Origin: Enterovibrio sp. JCM 19048
GTDB taxonomy: Bacteria; Pseudomonadota; Gammaproteobacteria; Enterobacterales; Vibrionaceae
Assembly: GCA_001310415.1 (NCBI GenBank)
Contig: BAXE01000001.1
Location: 62,001-126,000, forward strand
Length of the DNA stretch: 64,000 bases
Direction of reading: 5' to 3'
Positions within the stretch are counted from its first letter, which is position 1; the number at the start of each line of letters is the position of its first letter. The position numbers and the translations under genes are program-made. The notes beneath the pieces were generated by a model, which was given only the letters and a program-made list of their open reading frames with translations, made no database searches and was not told the DNA's origin. Of the stretch, positions 49,903-60,179 are shown piece after piece.

Positions 49903-50289
49903 TCAGAGTCTCCATTACTGATGCTTACTGCCAAGTGTAGACAGAATGCGACCAGTAAGCTGTGCAACTAAAGCCTAACAACCATTGCGTGATGTCACAA
50001 AATTTAATCATGCTTCTTATTATTGCGGTGAAATGCAGCGGCGGAATCGAAAGAAACCCTAAGAGAAACAATGTGAAAATTGGGCGCTTTATCAATAAGT
50101 GATGTGTAACTATCACATTGAATTAAAGTCACCTTTTGCCTATATGTTATTAGTATGAGTTTTAAATGTTGGTTCCTGATGCGCGCGTCAGTTGTAAATA
50201 AATCCAACAGTATCCGGATATCCTGTCGTTAACTTAAAACGTATCGGGACAATAAAGTACAGATAAAGCATTACCGGCGAGGACGTTGA
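49903..50289. promoter_or_regulatory. Divergent region with imperfect CRP-like palindrome
   Basis: 387 bases between divergent genes. ATGTG-N7-CACAT (50102-50118) is a near-perfect CRP palindrome, one base short of the normal N8 spacing, which could reflect a base lost like those in nearby genes. The rest is AT-rich with no ORF or hairpin of note. It should hold the promoters of the PilZ gene and the exported-protein gene. Confidence 0.3.
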
Positions 50290-51038
50290 ATGAACACAAA
50301 TACCGCAGCTACTAAGAAGCCGCCGGCCAGACAGAGAGAACGCGTGATTATGGGGCTTCAGGCCATGGATTTTATCCAGCATGGTACTGAGGCTTCTTTG
50401 ACGATTGTGACGCCCTTGGGGCAGAGGCTGGATTTCAAATCCAACTTCATCGGGTTTGACGACCAGCAGCATATCTTTTTCACCATGCCCAGGCTGACGA
50501 AGCATGAGTATGAAGAGTTTTTGGTTGAAGGTTTCAATGCAGATATTGAAGGGATTTCAGAGCAGGGTGAAGGGGCGCTGGTTCGTTTCCGTACTCGTAT
50601 CGAACATGTTGTTTACCGTCCAGTCCATCTGCTGGTGTTCCCGGTACCACAACAGGCGAAACTGGTATTGCTGCGCAACGAAGTACGTTATGAACTGAGG
50701 CTGCCCGGTGACATTCAGCTGGCTTCGCGCAAATTGCGGGTGGTACTTACAGACGTGTCGTCTGGTGGTTGTGGCTTCAGTTTTGATGCGATTTCACCTG
50801 AGTTCGATGTTGACCAGAAAATCGTGCTGGAAGTGGTGAACAGTACGTCTGGCGATACGTATGCCCTCAGTGGTGCAGTGAAAAACTGCCGTAAAAAACG
50901 TGGGCGGCAAAACTACGGCATGGTGTTTGATGAGCCGGGCAAAGCAACTGTCGACGTCTGCTCTCCAACCTTATTTATGACGGTACCAAATACGTGTTCA
51001 AGAACCCTAAAAAGGATCAAGCGCCGGGCACCAATTAA
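50290..51038 (+). CDS. PilZ-domain c-di-GMP receptor (YcgR-like), one frameshift
   Basis: Restored length is 249 aa. The N-terminal YcgR-type domain (FIQHGTEASLTIVTPLGQRLDFKS) is followed by PilZ with RYELR (RxxxR) and TDVSSGGCGFSF (the D/N-x-S-x-x-G motif), both needed for c-di-GMP binding. Such proteins slow flagellar motors or steer adhesion. The frame breaks near 50955; restored, it ends LLSNLIYDGTKYVFKNPKKD...PGTN at 51038 just ahead of a good terminator. Confidence 0.9.
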
Positions 51039-51060
51039 CCACCAAAGGTCAACAGACCCT

Positions 51061-51085
51061 AAGCACCGCAAGTCGGTGCTTTTTC
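51061..51085 (+). terminator. Rho-independent terminator of the PilZ gene
   Basis: Stem AAGCACCG / CGGTGCTT with a 5-base loop, followed by TTTTC TTG. Confidence 0.88.
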
Positions 51086-51204
51086 TTGTTTGCATGCTGG
51101 AAAACCGCGCTGGTTCAAATGTTAAAGAAAAAATGTCTCATTTGTGAACAGCCCCATTTTGTTGTCTAAACTAATTAAAGACCTCAATAAAATCAGACAG
51201 ATTT

Positions 51205-51822
51205 ATGACAAACCTGAATTCTGACAACCACTTTGTTACCGCTGCGATTGTGGCTGCTGAGCTCTATAAAGCCAGAGAGATTGCCAATGATATTTCATTG
51301 ACTGCGAGTAACGCGCGGGCACTGGCGTTGCGTGCAGGGCAGGGGGCGGCAGGGTTTCGCGCCATCACAGATTTTATCGACCAATTGGCCGAAACCACGG
51401 TGAAGACCTCGGACATTATCAACCTCAAAGCGGTAACGATAAGCCAGTTGGCAACGGTGACAGTGAGAAAGCGCCGTTCGATTGAGAGCTTTACCAAAGC
51501 GGCGAAGATGAGCAAAGACGCAGAATACGTCAGCAGCATTGCGGAACCTATAGAGAAGATCAAAGCTGAGTATGCGGTTGTACTGCGGGAATTTCACCGC
51601 GAGGTGCTGCAGCTTTCAGAGCACTTGGACAATCTGGCGCGTGAAATCAAAACCGCGTCTGTGTTGTCGGCAATGTCCCGTGTGGAAGCTTCCCAGTCTG
51701 GGAAAAAATTTGAGGAAGGGCTAAACGTCGTCGCGGACAACGTTTCCAATGCTGCGGTACAGATCCAGCAGCATGTAATGTTGTCGCAGTCACTTTGTCG
51801 TGATTTAGCCGAAGAGTACTGA
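51205..51822 (+). CDS. Short all-helical protein with an MCP-tip-like segment
   Basis: 205 aa, no membrane segment or sensor domain. The stretch EIANDISLTASNARALALRAGQGAAGF-R-x-ITDFIDQLAETT (about residues 24-65) parallels the chemoreceptor tip [37 protein letters not shown] in spacing of hydrophobic, Ala and Gly residues. The rest is heptad-like coiled coil with a returning helix near the end (SGKKFEEGLNVVADNVSNAA). It may be a minimal soluble chemoreceptor or a modulator of CheA/CheW; there is no established name. It lies 56 bases upstream of the di-iron protein gene on the same strand. Confidence 0.75.
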   Translation: MTNLNSDNHFVTAAIVAAELYKAREIANDISLTASNARALALRAGQGAAGFRAITDFIDQLAETTVKTSDIINLKAVTISQLATVTVRKRRSIESFTKAAKMSKDAEYVSSIAEPIEKIKAEYAVVLREFHREVLQLSEHLDNLAREIKTASVLSAMSRVEASQSGKKFEEGLNVVADNVSNAAVQIQQHVMLSQSLCRDLAEEY

Positions 51823-51877
51823 ATCTTACGTATTTAAATAGTTATTGCGCAAATTAACGGTTGCGGAGACACCTTGC

Positions 51878-52610
51878 ATGATCACAAGAGAAATTTATTC
51901 CGGCGAAACACATCAATGGTTCATGTTTGGACGTGATCCTTCAAAGCCGGAGAAAATCATTGATACCAACCAATACATGATTCGTACGTCCAAAAACGCA
52001 TTGCTGATGGACCCAGGCGGTATCGAAATTTTCTCTGCCATGCTGCTTCTGTTGTGAAACAGGTGCCGATTGACCAAATCCACCATGTTTTTGCCTCGCA
52101 CCAGGACCCGGATATCATTTCCTCCTTGGGACTTTGGGACACCGCTTTATCAGAAGCGAAACTGCATGCGCCCTGGCTTTGGGAAGGTTTATCCGCCACT
52201 TTGGCATGGAAAACATTGAATATGCCCCGATTGCCGACGAAGGGGGCACTATCGTGTTAAACGGCGTAGAGGTGCGGTTTATTCCGGCTCACTACCTTCA
52301 TGCTTCGGGCAACTACCATGTGTATGATCCGAAAGCCAAAATCCTTATGAGTGGTGATGTTGGCGCAGCGCTTGAAGCGCCGGAAGCGCCCTTGGAAGTG
52401 GAAGACTTTGAGGAACACATTCCTAAAATGAAGGGCTTCCACCAACGCTGGATGCCTTCAAACAAAGCGAAAAATGATTGGATTGCCCGTGTGCGTGAAC
52501 TGGATATTGAAATGATTTGTCCGCAACACGGCCGGATATTTACCGGCGAGAATGTGGGTAAATTCCTAAACTGGCTGGAAGCGTTGGAAGTCGGTGTTGC
52601 GGTGCGGTAG
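51878..52610 (+). CDS. ODP/FprA-like di-iron metallo-beta-lactamase-fold protein, two frameshifts
   Basis: Restored length is 244 aa from ATG 51878 (GGAG upstream), giving MITREIYSGETHQWFMFGRD. Metal-site motifs are ASHQDPDI, PAHYLHASGNYHVYD, MSGDVGAAL and CPQHGRIF. It is the MBL half of flavodiiron proteins without flavodoxin, as in ODP oxygen-binding proteins that work with chemoreceptors in some bacteria. Breaks lie near 52037 and 52190. Its position just after an MCP-tip-like gene fits an O2- or NO-sensing pair, which is inference. Confidence 0.85.
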
Positions 52611-52634
52611 TCCCGGTTAATAACCAATGAAAAG

Positions 52635-52658
52635 AGCGTGCTCCGGGCACGCTTTTTT
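52635..52658 (+). terminator. Rho-independent terminator
   Basis: Stem AGCGTGC / GCACGCT with a 5-base loop followed by TTTTTTATT. It lies between convergent genes; the T run is on the plus side. Confidence 0.88.
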
Positions 52659-53067
52659 ATTCCCTGAAAACGAGCAAAAGGTTCAGGGCTTCGCCAGGGT
52701 CAACGTTTTCGTGTTCTACATCATCAAAAAAGCGGTTGAAACCCGCCAGACGTGAGTCGTTCACATTGATGTGGTGGAACCCCATACTCCAGTTACTGAA
52801 TTGCCGCTCTGTGATGTTTTTTCGCATCAGTTCCACGATGGAATAGTGCCGAGGATCGCGGCTGATGGTGTCAAACAGCGGGCCCAGAACCTCAGGTTTC
52901 CCTTCAATCACCTGAATAAAGTCCCCATCTTTGTAAAGCAGCATGCCGGTCACACCAAGCCTTTCGTTTTTCGCCCGGATCGTCGCCAGCATTTCCGCGA
53001 ACTCCTCATCGGAGAAAAGATGTTCTGCACTGCTGATATAGACTACCTGCTGCAATTCATCGCTCAT
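52657..53067 (-). CDS. BLUF blue-light photoreceptor (single domain)
   Basis: 136 aa. BLUF residues are all present: the photoactive Tyr in QQVVYISSA, Asn in AKNERLGVTGMLLY, Gln in GDFIQVIEG, and the WSMGF loop with Trp. The flavin (FAD) Tyr-Gln switch therefore looks functional. The C-terminal 40 residues form the usual capping helices; there is no fused output domain, so it must act through a partner. AGGAG precedes the ATG. Its neighbours suggest input into motility or c-di-GMP control. Confidence 0.93.
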   Translation of the reverse strand: MSDELQQVVYISSAEHLFSDEEFAEMLATIRAKNERLGVTGMLLYKDGDFIQVIEGKPEVLGPLFDTISRDPRHYSIVELMRKNITERQFSNWSMGFHHINVNDSRLAGFNRFFDDVEHENVDPGEALNLLLVFRE

Positions 53068-53157
53068 GGGGGCTCCTGATGTATTACCCGTTTTTCTTTG
53101 CCTTTAAGTATGTATCAGATCTGAGCTTTTGCATGGTAAATCACTGGATTTATAGGT

Positions 53158-54787
53158 TTATCTCTCAGTGTTCTCTTTCACGAAAGTGACAGAAGCCTTG
53201 ATGGATTGCCCATTGAGAAAGTTCAGCCAACGCACCTGGTGATGCTGCAATTTATCACCCGGGCCTTTCACCTCAACGAACTGGCACTCACTCCCTTTCA
53301 CCATAAACAGGTCCGGATGACCTGAACGGTTGGCGCGACGGTCAAACAGCAGGCGTGAAAGACAGGATATGAGCTGGCGGGGAGTGATTGTCTCCAATGC
53401 GGCTTCCAGCAACGCTCTGTCTATCCATTGCCAGTTAACCCAGTCATTGGCGAGCCCGGTTTTAGCATCATAAACGGCGAGCAAATCGAAATTCCCCGCC
53501 ATAAATTCCGCATTACGGGCTTCAATTAGCCTTTGCCGGGCAGCAAGAAATTCAGACGAATACATGTCCCTCGGCCCACGTTGGAAGGGGTTGAGGAAAG
53601 CGCCGGGGATGGGGGCAAAAATAATGTCCCAATACAGCAAGCCAAACAGGGCATTGAGCAGGCAGTTTTCGGTATACCAGACTCGCCATCCTAACTGCGC
53701 ATAGTGATGCGCGGTTTCAAGTTCTACCGTTGGTTCAGCGCTAATGTGATGGTGTGTTGCTCAAACTGATCGACCGTTTTTTCCGGCGCTGAAATGGCAG
53801 TTTTCTTTGAAAGCTGGCGGGCAAGGCGGCAGGCGACATCATGCTCGTCTTCATTAAACGGGTCGCCTAGCATGTCGTTGACATAATTTGCTGCGTCCTC
53901 AAAAGCGCCTTGTTTTATCGCAATGCGCGCCAGACGCTCCCTTGCTGGTGGCAAGGTGGATTGTTGATAGAGCGCTTGCGCGTCATCCATCTGTTCTTCG
54001 CGCTCCATGTCCCGTGCGATGTGGTTAGCCAGCCTCTCCCATTTGCGGGAAAGGGGTGACCAGTCGGGTTTGGGAGGGAGGGACGTGGCCAGTGCCAGGA
54101 TACCTGCGCGGTTTTTTGCTTCAGCATGCTGCCAGCAAAGGTCGCAAGTTCAGAAAGTTTAAGCCAATTTTCTATTTGGTCTCTGTTAGTAAACAGTCTG
54201 TCCTCCTGCCTAAGTGTTACGCTCTCAAAGCGGTAGATGCCTAGGTCGTTTAACACAAATTGGCTGAGGTCCTGCCGTGAATTGCCAAAGTAAAGTAACA
54301 GGAATACTGGCATAACATCGTGATGAACACATATGCATGGCGTGGTAAGCCGTGGTGTTTGTTCCGACGTCAATGTGGCTGAAATACTCTCGACAATCTG
54401 CGGTTTTCGAAGGGTCGATTTCAGCTGCAGATGGGAAAAGAGCGACAACAGTTCCGGTTTGGTCAGCAAGGATGCCATAACGTCGAATGGAGGTTGGTGA
54501 CTAAGGCTGACCATTTTTGCGCGTTCGAGTGCAACCAGTGCAGCGTCGATATCTTCAATTTCGGCGTAGTTCAGCTTGTCGCGTCGAAACCAGTTGCCGG
54601 TTCGTGAAAGCAGTCGCACCAGCAAAAGTTTTGCACCGAGCGGCAGGGCAGAAAAGGTGGTAAGCCAATTGCGTTCAGCTTCGGTTAGTAAGTCTAAATA
54701 CCTTGCTGCGATTGTGTCGGTAATTGACGTGAAATTATCGAGGTAGTAGTGCGGATGCAGCACTATCATTTCCTGTGACTGGCTCAT
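53158..54787 (-). CDS. FAN1-type VRR-NUC structure-specific nuclease, two frameshifts
   Basis: Restored length is 543 aa, close to bacterial FAN1 proteins. The N-terminal part (YYLDNFTSITDTIAARYLDLLT, then LLVRLLSRTGNWFRRDKLNY) is the FAN1 SAP-like region, followed by TPR-like helices (AQALYQQSTLPPARERLARIAIKQG) and the VRR-NUC domain with RSGHPDLFMV, QFVEVKGPGDKLQHHQVRWL (PD...ExK). It cleaves 5' flaps and helps unhook interstrand cross-links. Breaks lie near 54020 and 53700. The middle piece contains DMEREEQMDD and the end of the TPR part. Confidence 0.9.
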
Positions 54788-54842
54788 GGCAACCTAAAAT
54801 CATTAAACGCGCGTGAAAATTTTTTATGGGGATCTATTCGTT

Positions 54843-56304
54843 GTGAGCATACCACGACTCATTTCAGGGCTGTTCTTTCTTCTCTCATTCTCCGTTTGGT
54901 CGGCGGGGGAGGCATCCAATGCCATCAACAGTACTTTGCCTGTCAAGGCAGCGGATTGCTTAATTGTTGATGATCAAAAAACATCCTGATGATTGATGAA
55001 GCCATCAGCGGCCGCTATTCCATTCCCGGTGGCTCTATCATTGGCGATGAAACACCACAGCAGGCGGCTTTGCGCGAGGTATATGAAGAAACCGGCTTGC
55101 ATGTGACGGTTGGAAAGGAGATCGCCCAGACCTACAACTCCGCCATTTTCAGCTGTGAAATCAAAACGCCGACGCCTTATTTTGTCGATTCCAGTGGAAG
55201 AAGGGTGGTCATGGCCTGGTCAGCACCCCACTTTGGCAAAGAAGTGACCCGTGTTTTGCTAATGCCAGACAATAAAACCGTGCGCGACAATTACCGGTTC
55301 CCCGAACACAAATGGATGTTCAGGATCTGGGTGCCTGAAGTGTCGCCAAGCGAATTTGTTCTCTCTCCGGGGGAGTCGGATGCGTTAACGCCGTTTTACC
55401 GTAGCCAGCTCGATTTCTTGCAATCACTGCATGTTTACCGTGCCCAAAGCCCCGTGTTTGCCATGGCCGTTAAAGCGGTTGTGGTATTGGGCAGCATTTT
55501 CTCACCTCTATTTTCCTGCTGACGCTGTCGTATATCCGCGCCTATCACGGTCACCGCGCTGCGTTGATTTATGGCGCAGGCTTGATGACGGTATCCATCA
55601 TTGCCTTATTGATGTCCACGGTCATTGAAGTGCCGCGCCCCTATTTTATCGACCCGGTATTTCGGGAGCACAATACGGTGGGTTACACCCTACCAAGCAC
55701 CATGGTGGCGTTGACGACGTTTTTCTTCAGCTGGCTTTTGATCAACTGGGACAAAGAAAAGCACCCGAAAGGAAGAAAGCGCGTAATGTTGCTGTCTGCG
55801 GTCAGTGTGTTGTTGATCAGTGCAAAGGTGATGATTCACGGTGAGCACTACCCCTCGGATATTGTTGTCGGCTTTGCTATCGGGCTGTTTTGCAGCGTAG
55901 GACTCCGCCAACTCAAGGACTGGCGGTTTGCCACCCGAAATCGCGCCCTGACATCAGCAAGGTTCTGGTTTCTGGCTTTTATCGCTGCTGCGATTATCGG
56001 GTTGGGTATTCATAAGCCGCACATTGTCTACCTGTCCGCCATCTGCCTTGGTACCTGGTGTGCGTTGATGTGGCTGAAAATATTCCCGACTTACGTATCT
56101 GCAGTCAGGCGACCGGCAAAGCTGACATTCTTGCTGATAGCCGGGTTTGGTACGCTGGCGATTGTTGTCCTGGATCGTTATTTTTCCGCCAAATATGCCG
56201 TCAATGAAGTGATTGTGGCGATGAATTGTGCCGCCGCCTGGGCGGTAGCCGTGTGGGTGCTGGTGGTGACACCGAGGATTTTCCATCGCATGTCAAAACA
56301 ATAA
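54843..56304 (+). CDS. NUDIX-PAP2 fusion membrane protein, two frameshifts
   Basis: Restored length is 487 aa from GTG 54843, which gives a signal-like N-terminus (LISGLFFLLSFSVWSAGEA). The NUDIX domain follows: SIPGGSIIGDETPQQAALREVYEETGL, a complete Nudix box, suggesting a domain outside the cytosol if the signal is used. After about residue 210 come membrane segments of a PAP2-type phosphatase: STVIEVPRPYF, then LPSTMVAL where PSGH is expected, and IHGEHYPSDIVVG with the last His and Asp. The second-motif His is missing and SR reads SAK. Breaks lie near 54975 and 55497. Confidence 0.85.
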
Positions 56305-56309
56305 GATAA

Positions 56310-56354
56310 CGGCTGAAATCTGGGTCAGAAAGTTGAACGATTTCAGCCGGTTTT
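56310..56354 (+). terminator. Terminator-like hairpin
   Basis: An 11-bp stem CGGCTGAAATC / GATTTCAGCCG with an 18-base loop, then G and TTTT. It follows the NUDIX-PAP2 stop by six bases. Confidence 0.72.
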
Positions 56355-56485
56355 ACGTGCAGCCTAGCAGGATTTCTTCTTTGAAGCAGGTCACGCCTGA
56401 GGTAAAGTGAATGCAGTCAATTTCAACTGCAATTAGCCAGTTGCCGTAAGGAATCACGGCGAAGGTACTGGCATCAGGGAGCAAG

Positions 56486-59400
56486 ATGTTACCAGCACTT
56501 AACCATCAGCATACGCTAGACCCGGTTGTTAGCGCATTTCTCGACGCACTCAAATCTGCCGGATTCAAAGGGGATAGCGAAACCTCTTACGCCAGCCGAC
56601 TGGCTGTCGCCACCGATAACTCTGTCTACCAGCTTCTACCACAAGCTGTTGTCTTTCCGACTTCAAATGAAGATCTCACTCTTATCGGTAAGGTAAGCAG
56701 CAAGCCTGAGTTTGCGTCTGTCCGCTTTTCTGCCCGCGGTGGCGGCACAGGTACAAACGGTCAATCGTTGACGCAGCACGTGGTGGTCGATCTTTCCCGC
56801 CACATGCGAAAAATTCTAGAAGTGAATGCTAAGGAAGGCTGGGTGCGTGTTCAGGCAGGTGTTGTCAAAGATGCTCTGAATGATGCCTTACGCCCGCACG
56901 GCTTTTTCTTTTCGCCGGATCTTTCGACCAGTAACCGCGCCACCGTTGGCGGCATGATTAACACTGACGCTTCCGGCCAGGGCTCATTGAGGTACGGCAA
57001 AACGTCGGATCATGTGTTGTCGCTTAAGGCCATTTTGGCAGATGGTTCCATGCTGGACACTCAAGCCTTTCTTTTGATGACATCGATGCGATTACGGGTG
57101 ATGACTTTGCCGCCCAGGCGATGCGTAAGGTATCAGCTATCTGCCGCGAAAAGCGCGACGAGATTGAGGCCAAGTTCCCGCCACTGAACCGTTTCCTGAC
57201 CGGTTACGATCTGAAAAACGCTTATAACCCTGAGCAGGACACCTTTGATATCGGCCGCGTGTTGTGTGGTGCAGAAGGTTCACTCGGTTTTATCGCCGAA
57301 GCCAAACTCAATATCACGCCAATACCGAAAGCGCGTACGCTGGTTAACATCAAATACGACAGCTTTGATTCTGCGCTTCGCAGTGCGCCAGTGATGGTGG
57401 AAGCCAATGCCCTGTCGGTAGAAACCGTTGACTCCCGCGTACTGAACCTTGCCCGTGAAGACATTGTCTGGAACACAGTGAAAGATCTGCTGACAGACGT
57501 ACCGGGCAAAGAGATGCTTGGCATCAATCTGGTGGAATTTGCAGGAAACGATGTTCAGGAAGTGGCTGATCAGGTCGCGTCACTCTGCAAGCGTCTGGAT
57601 ACGCTGGTGGAAGAGGGCGGCCAAGGCGTGATTGGTTATCAGGTTTGCACCGAACTGGCTTCCATCAACAAAATCTACAACATGCGCAAAAAGGCCGTTG
57701 GCCTGTTGGGCGCAACCAAAGGAGCGGCAAAACCGGTCGCTTTCACCGAAGATACCTGTGTGCCACCGGAAAACCTCGCTGACTTTATTGTCGAATTCCG
57801 CGCATTGCTGGACAGCCACAAGCTCGATTACGGCATGTTCGGCCATGTTGACGCGGGCGTGTTGCACGTACGTCCTGCCCTTGACCTGTGTGACCCGAAA
57901 CAAGAACTGCTGATGAAAACCCTCTCTGACGACGTCGTGGCGCTGGTTGCCAAATACGGCGGCTTGATGTGGGGTGAGCACGGCAAAGGGTTCCGCTCTG
58001 AATACGGCCCCGCTTTCTTTGGTGAGTCTCTGTTTAATGAACTGAGGAAAGTGAAAGCGGCGTTTGACCCCCAAAACCGCATGAATCCCGGCAAGATCTG
58101 TACGCCCATCGACAGCACTGACGAGCTGGTCAAAGTCGATGGAGAAAAACGCGGCGCGTATGATCGCCAGATCCCGGTGACAACCCGCGACAGCTTTAAG
58201 CAGGCGATGGAATGTAACGGCAATGGCTTGTGTTTTAACTACGACACCAGTTCACCAATGTGTCCGTCGATGAAGATCAGCTATGACCGCCGCCATTCAC
58301 CAAAAGGCCGTGCAGGTATTGTACGCGAATGGCTGCGCTTGTTGGCAGAGCAAGGCGTTGACCCTGTCACCATGGAAAAAGAGCTGATGGAAAGTACGCC
58401 GTCAGTCCGTCAGATTTTCGCCCGCTTTAAAAACACCTGGCTGGCGAAAAAAGACGATTACGACTTTTCCCACGAAGTGATGGAAGCCATGAACGGTTGT
58501 CTGGCGTGTAAAGCCTGTGCGACCCAGTGTCCTATCAAGGTCGACGTACCTAGCTTCCGTTCGCGCTTTATCAATCTCTACTACAGCCGATACCAGCGCC
58601 CGGTGAAAGACTATTTGGTGGCAAACATCGAAACCATGTTGCTTGGATGGCGAAAGCCCGGTGCTGGTAAATGCGGTTACCCAGCCTAAATGGGCGCAGA
58701 CCGTCACAGAAAAAACCATCGGCTACGTGGATACACCGGCGTTATCGGTGCCGACGCTGGCAGAATCGCTGGATGGTCACCATGCACTCCGGTTCGATCT
58801 GGCATGGCTTCAGGCATTGAGCAGCGATGAACGTGCGCGCTATGTCCTGATCGTGCAGGATCCGTTCACCAGCTTCTATGAAGCCGATGTGGTGAAAGAC
58901 ATGATGCATTGGCGGAAAAGCTGGGTAAAAAGCCGATGCTGGTGCCGTTCAAGCCCAATGGTAAAGCGCAGCACATCAAAGGCTTTTTGAAGAAGTTTGC
59001 CCGTACCGCGAAAAATACGGCGGATTTCCTGAATCAACTGGCGGCTCTTAACATCCCTATGGTGGGCGTCGATCCGGCACTGGTGCTTTGTTACCGCGAT
59101 GAATACAACGAAGTGCTGGGCGACAATCGGGGTGATTTCACGGTACTGACTGCCCATGAGTGGTTGCTCGATGTCATTAAAACCGTGCCGGAGAAACAAA
59201 CGGCTGACACCGATGCCTGGTACCTGTTCGCACACTGTACCGAGAAAACCAAACTCCCGAACGCAGAAGCCGAATGGGGACGTATTTTTGGACATTTTGG
59301 TGCGACACTGAACGTGGTTGCTGTGGGTTGCTGTGGCATGGCAGGAACATACGGTCATGAGTCCGACAAGCTGGAAAACTCCAAAGGTATTTATGCCTTG

Positions 59401-59535
59401 AGCTGGCAGCCTAACCTTGAAGCGCTGCCACCGTCACGTTGCATGGCGACAGGCTATTCCTGCCGCAGTCAGGTGAAACGTCTGGAACACCGGAAAATGA
59501 AACACCCGGTTCAGGTGCTTTTGAAGCTGGCCTAG
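56486..59535 (+). CDS. ydiJ: YdiJ-like FAD/Fe-S oxidoreductase, four frameshifts
   Basis: Restored length is 1017 aa, one short of E. coli YdiJ. Order: FAD-binding PCMH domain (RFSARGGGTGTNGQS, ATVGGMINTDASGQGS), FAD-oxidase C domain (GMFGHVDAGVLHVRP, GLMWGEHGKGFRSEYGP, FDPQNRMNPGKI), two ferredoxin-like clusters (CNGNGLCFNYDTSSPMCP, CLACKACATQCP) and a CCG-type C-terminal domain (AVGCCGMAGTYGHE). E. coli YdiJ has been reported to oxidise D-2-hydroxyglutarate. Breaks lie near 57075, about 58648 and 58660 (two close losses) and 58905. AAGG lies before the ATG region. It is monocistronic with a strong terminator. Confidence 0.92.
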
Positions 59536-59558
59536 TGGTTACTGCAATCTCCCCCTTT

Positions 59559-59584
59559 AGAGGCGCATCATGCGCCTCTTTCTT
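59559..59584 (+). terminator. Rho-independent terminator of the ydiJ-like gene
   Basis: Perfect 9-bp stem AGAGGCGCA / TGCGCCTCT with a 3-base loop, then TTCTTTT. Confidence 0.92.
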
Positions 59585-59696
59585 TTCCCGTACATTTTTG
59601 AATAGATATCTTTGACTTCGTCTTAATAGTTGGGCGGGGAAGTGGCGGCTCCTGATAGTCTTTTCTAAATAGAAGCTGAGTGGAAAGGAGTCAGTC

Positions 59697-60140
59697 ATGA
59701 GCACGCTTCAGCCACATGTTACGTTTCATGGTGTGTGCCGGGAGGCACTCGCGTTTTACGAACAGTCCCTGAATGGAAAGACCACCAAACTGGCGACCTT
59801 TGATGAGTCACCGGTTGAGTTTCCCGCGCACACTCTGGCAAGGGTCATGCACGCAGAATTTATATCACCGGAAGTCACTTTTTATGCGTCGGATGGGCTG
59901 GATGACTCCCTGTCGCAGGGGTCGGGTGATGTCGCATTTCACGTCACGTTTAGCGATGAACGCCGACAATCAGAGGTTTTTTCTGCACTTTCTGAGATGG
60001 GTCAGGTGGTGATGCCGTTGGATTACACCTTCTGGAAAGTGCGCTTTGGGATGGTCACGGACAAATATGGTATCCGCTGGATGCTCAGTTGTCCGGCTGC
60101 GGAAGAAGATTGGAAAGACGAAGACGACAGTGAAGACTAA
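59697..60140 (+). CDS. PhnB-like VOC-family protein
   Basis: 147 aa. PhnB-type pattern: [23 protein letters not shown], then [44 protein letters not shown] and [25 protein letters not shown]. It is a two-module VOC fold often annotated as 3-demethylubiquinone methyltransferase-like; no enzymatic role is established. AAAGGAG lies before the ATG. The acidic tail ([12 protein letters not shown]) is notable. Confidence 0.9.
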   Translation: MSTLQPHVTFHGVCREALAFYEQSLNGKTTKLATFDESPVEFPAHTLARVMHAEFISPEVTFYASDGLDDSLSQGSGDVAFHVTFSDERRQSEVFSALSEMGQVVMPLDYTFWKVRFGMVTDKYGIRWMLSCPAAEEDWKDEDDSED

Positions 60141-60145
60141 AAGAG

Positions 60146-60169
60146 AGCCCCGATATTTCGGGGCTTTTT
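60146..60169. terminator. Bidirectional rho-independent terminator
   Basis: Perfect 8-bp stem AGCCCCGA / TCGGGGCT with a TATT loop, T run on the plus side and AAAAG on the other, between the convergent PhnB-like and aquaporin genes. Confidence 0.92.
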
Positions 60170-60179
60170 ATGCGGAGGG

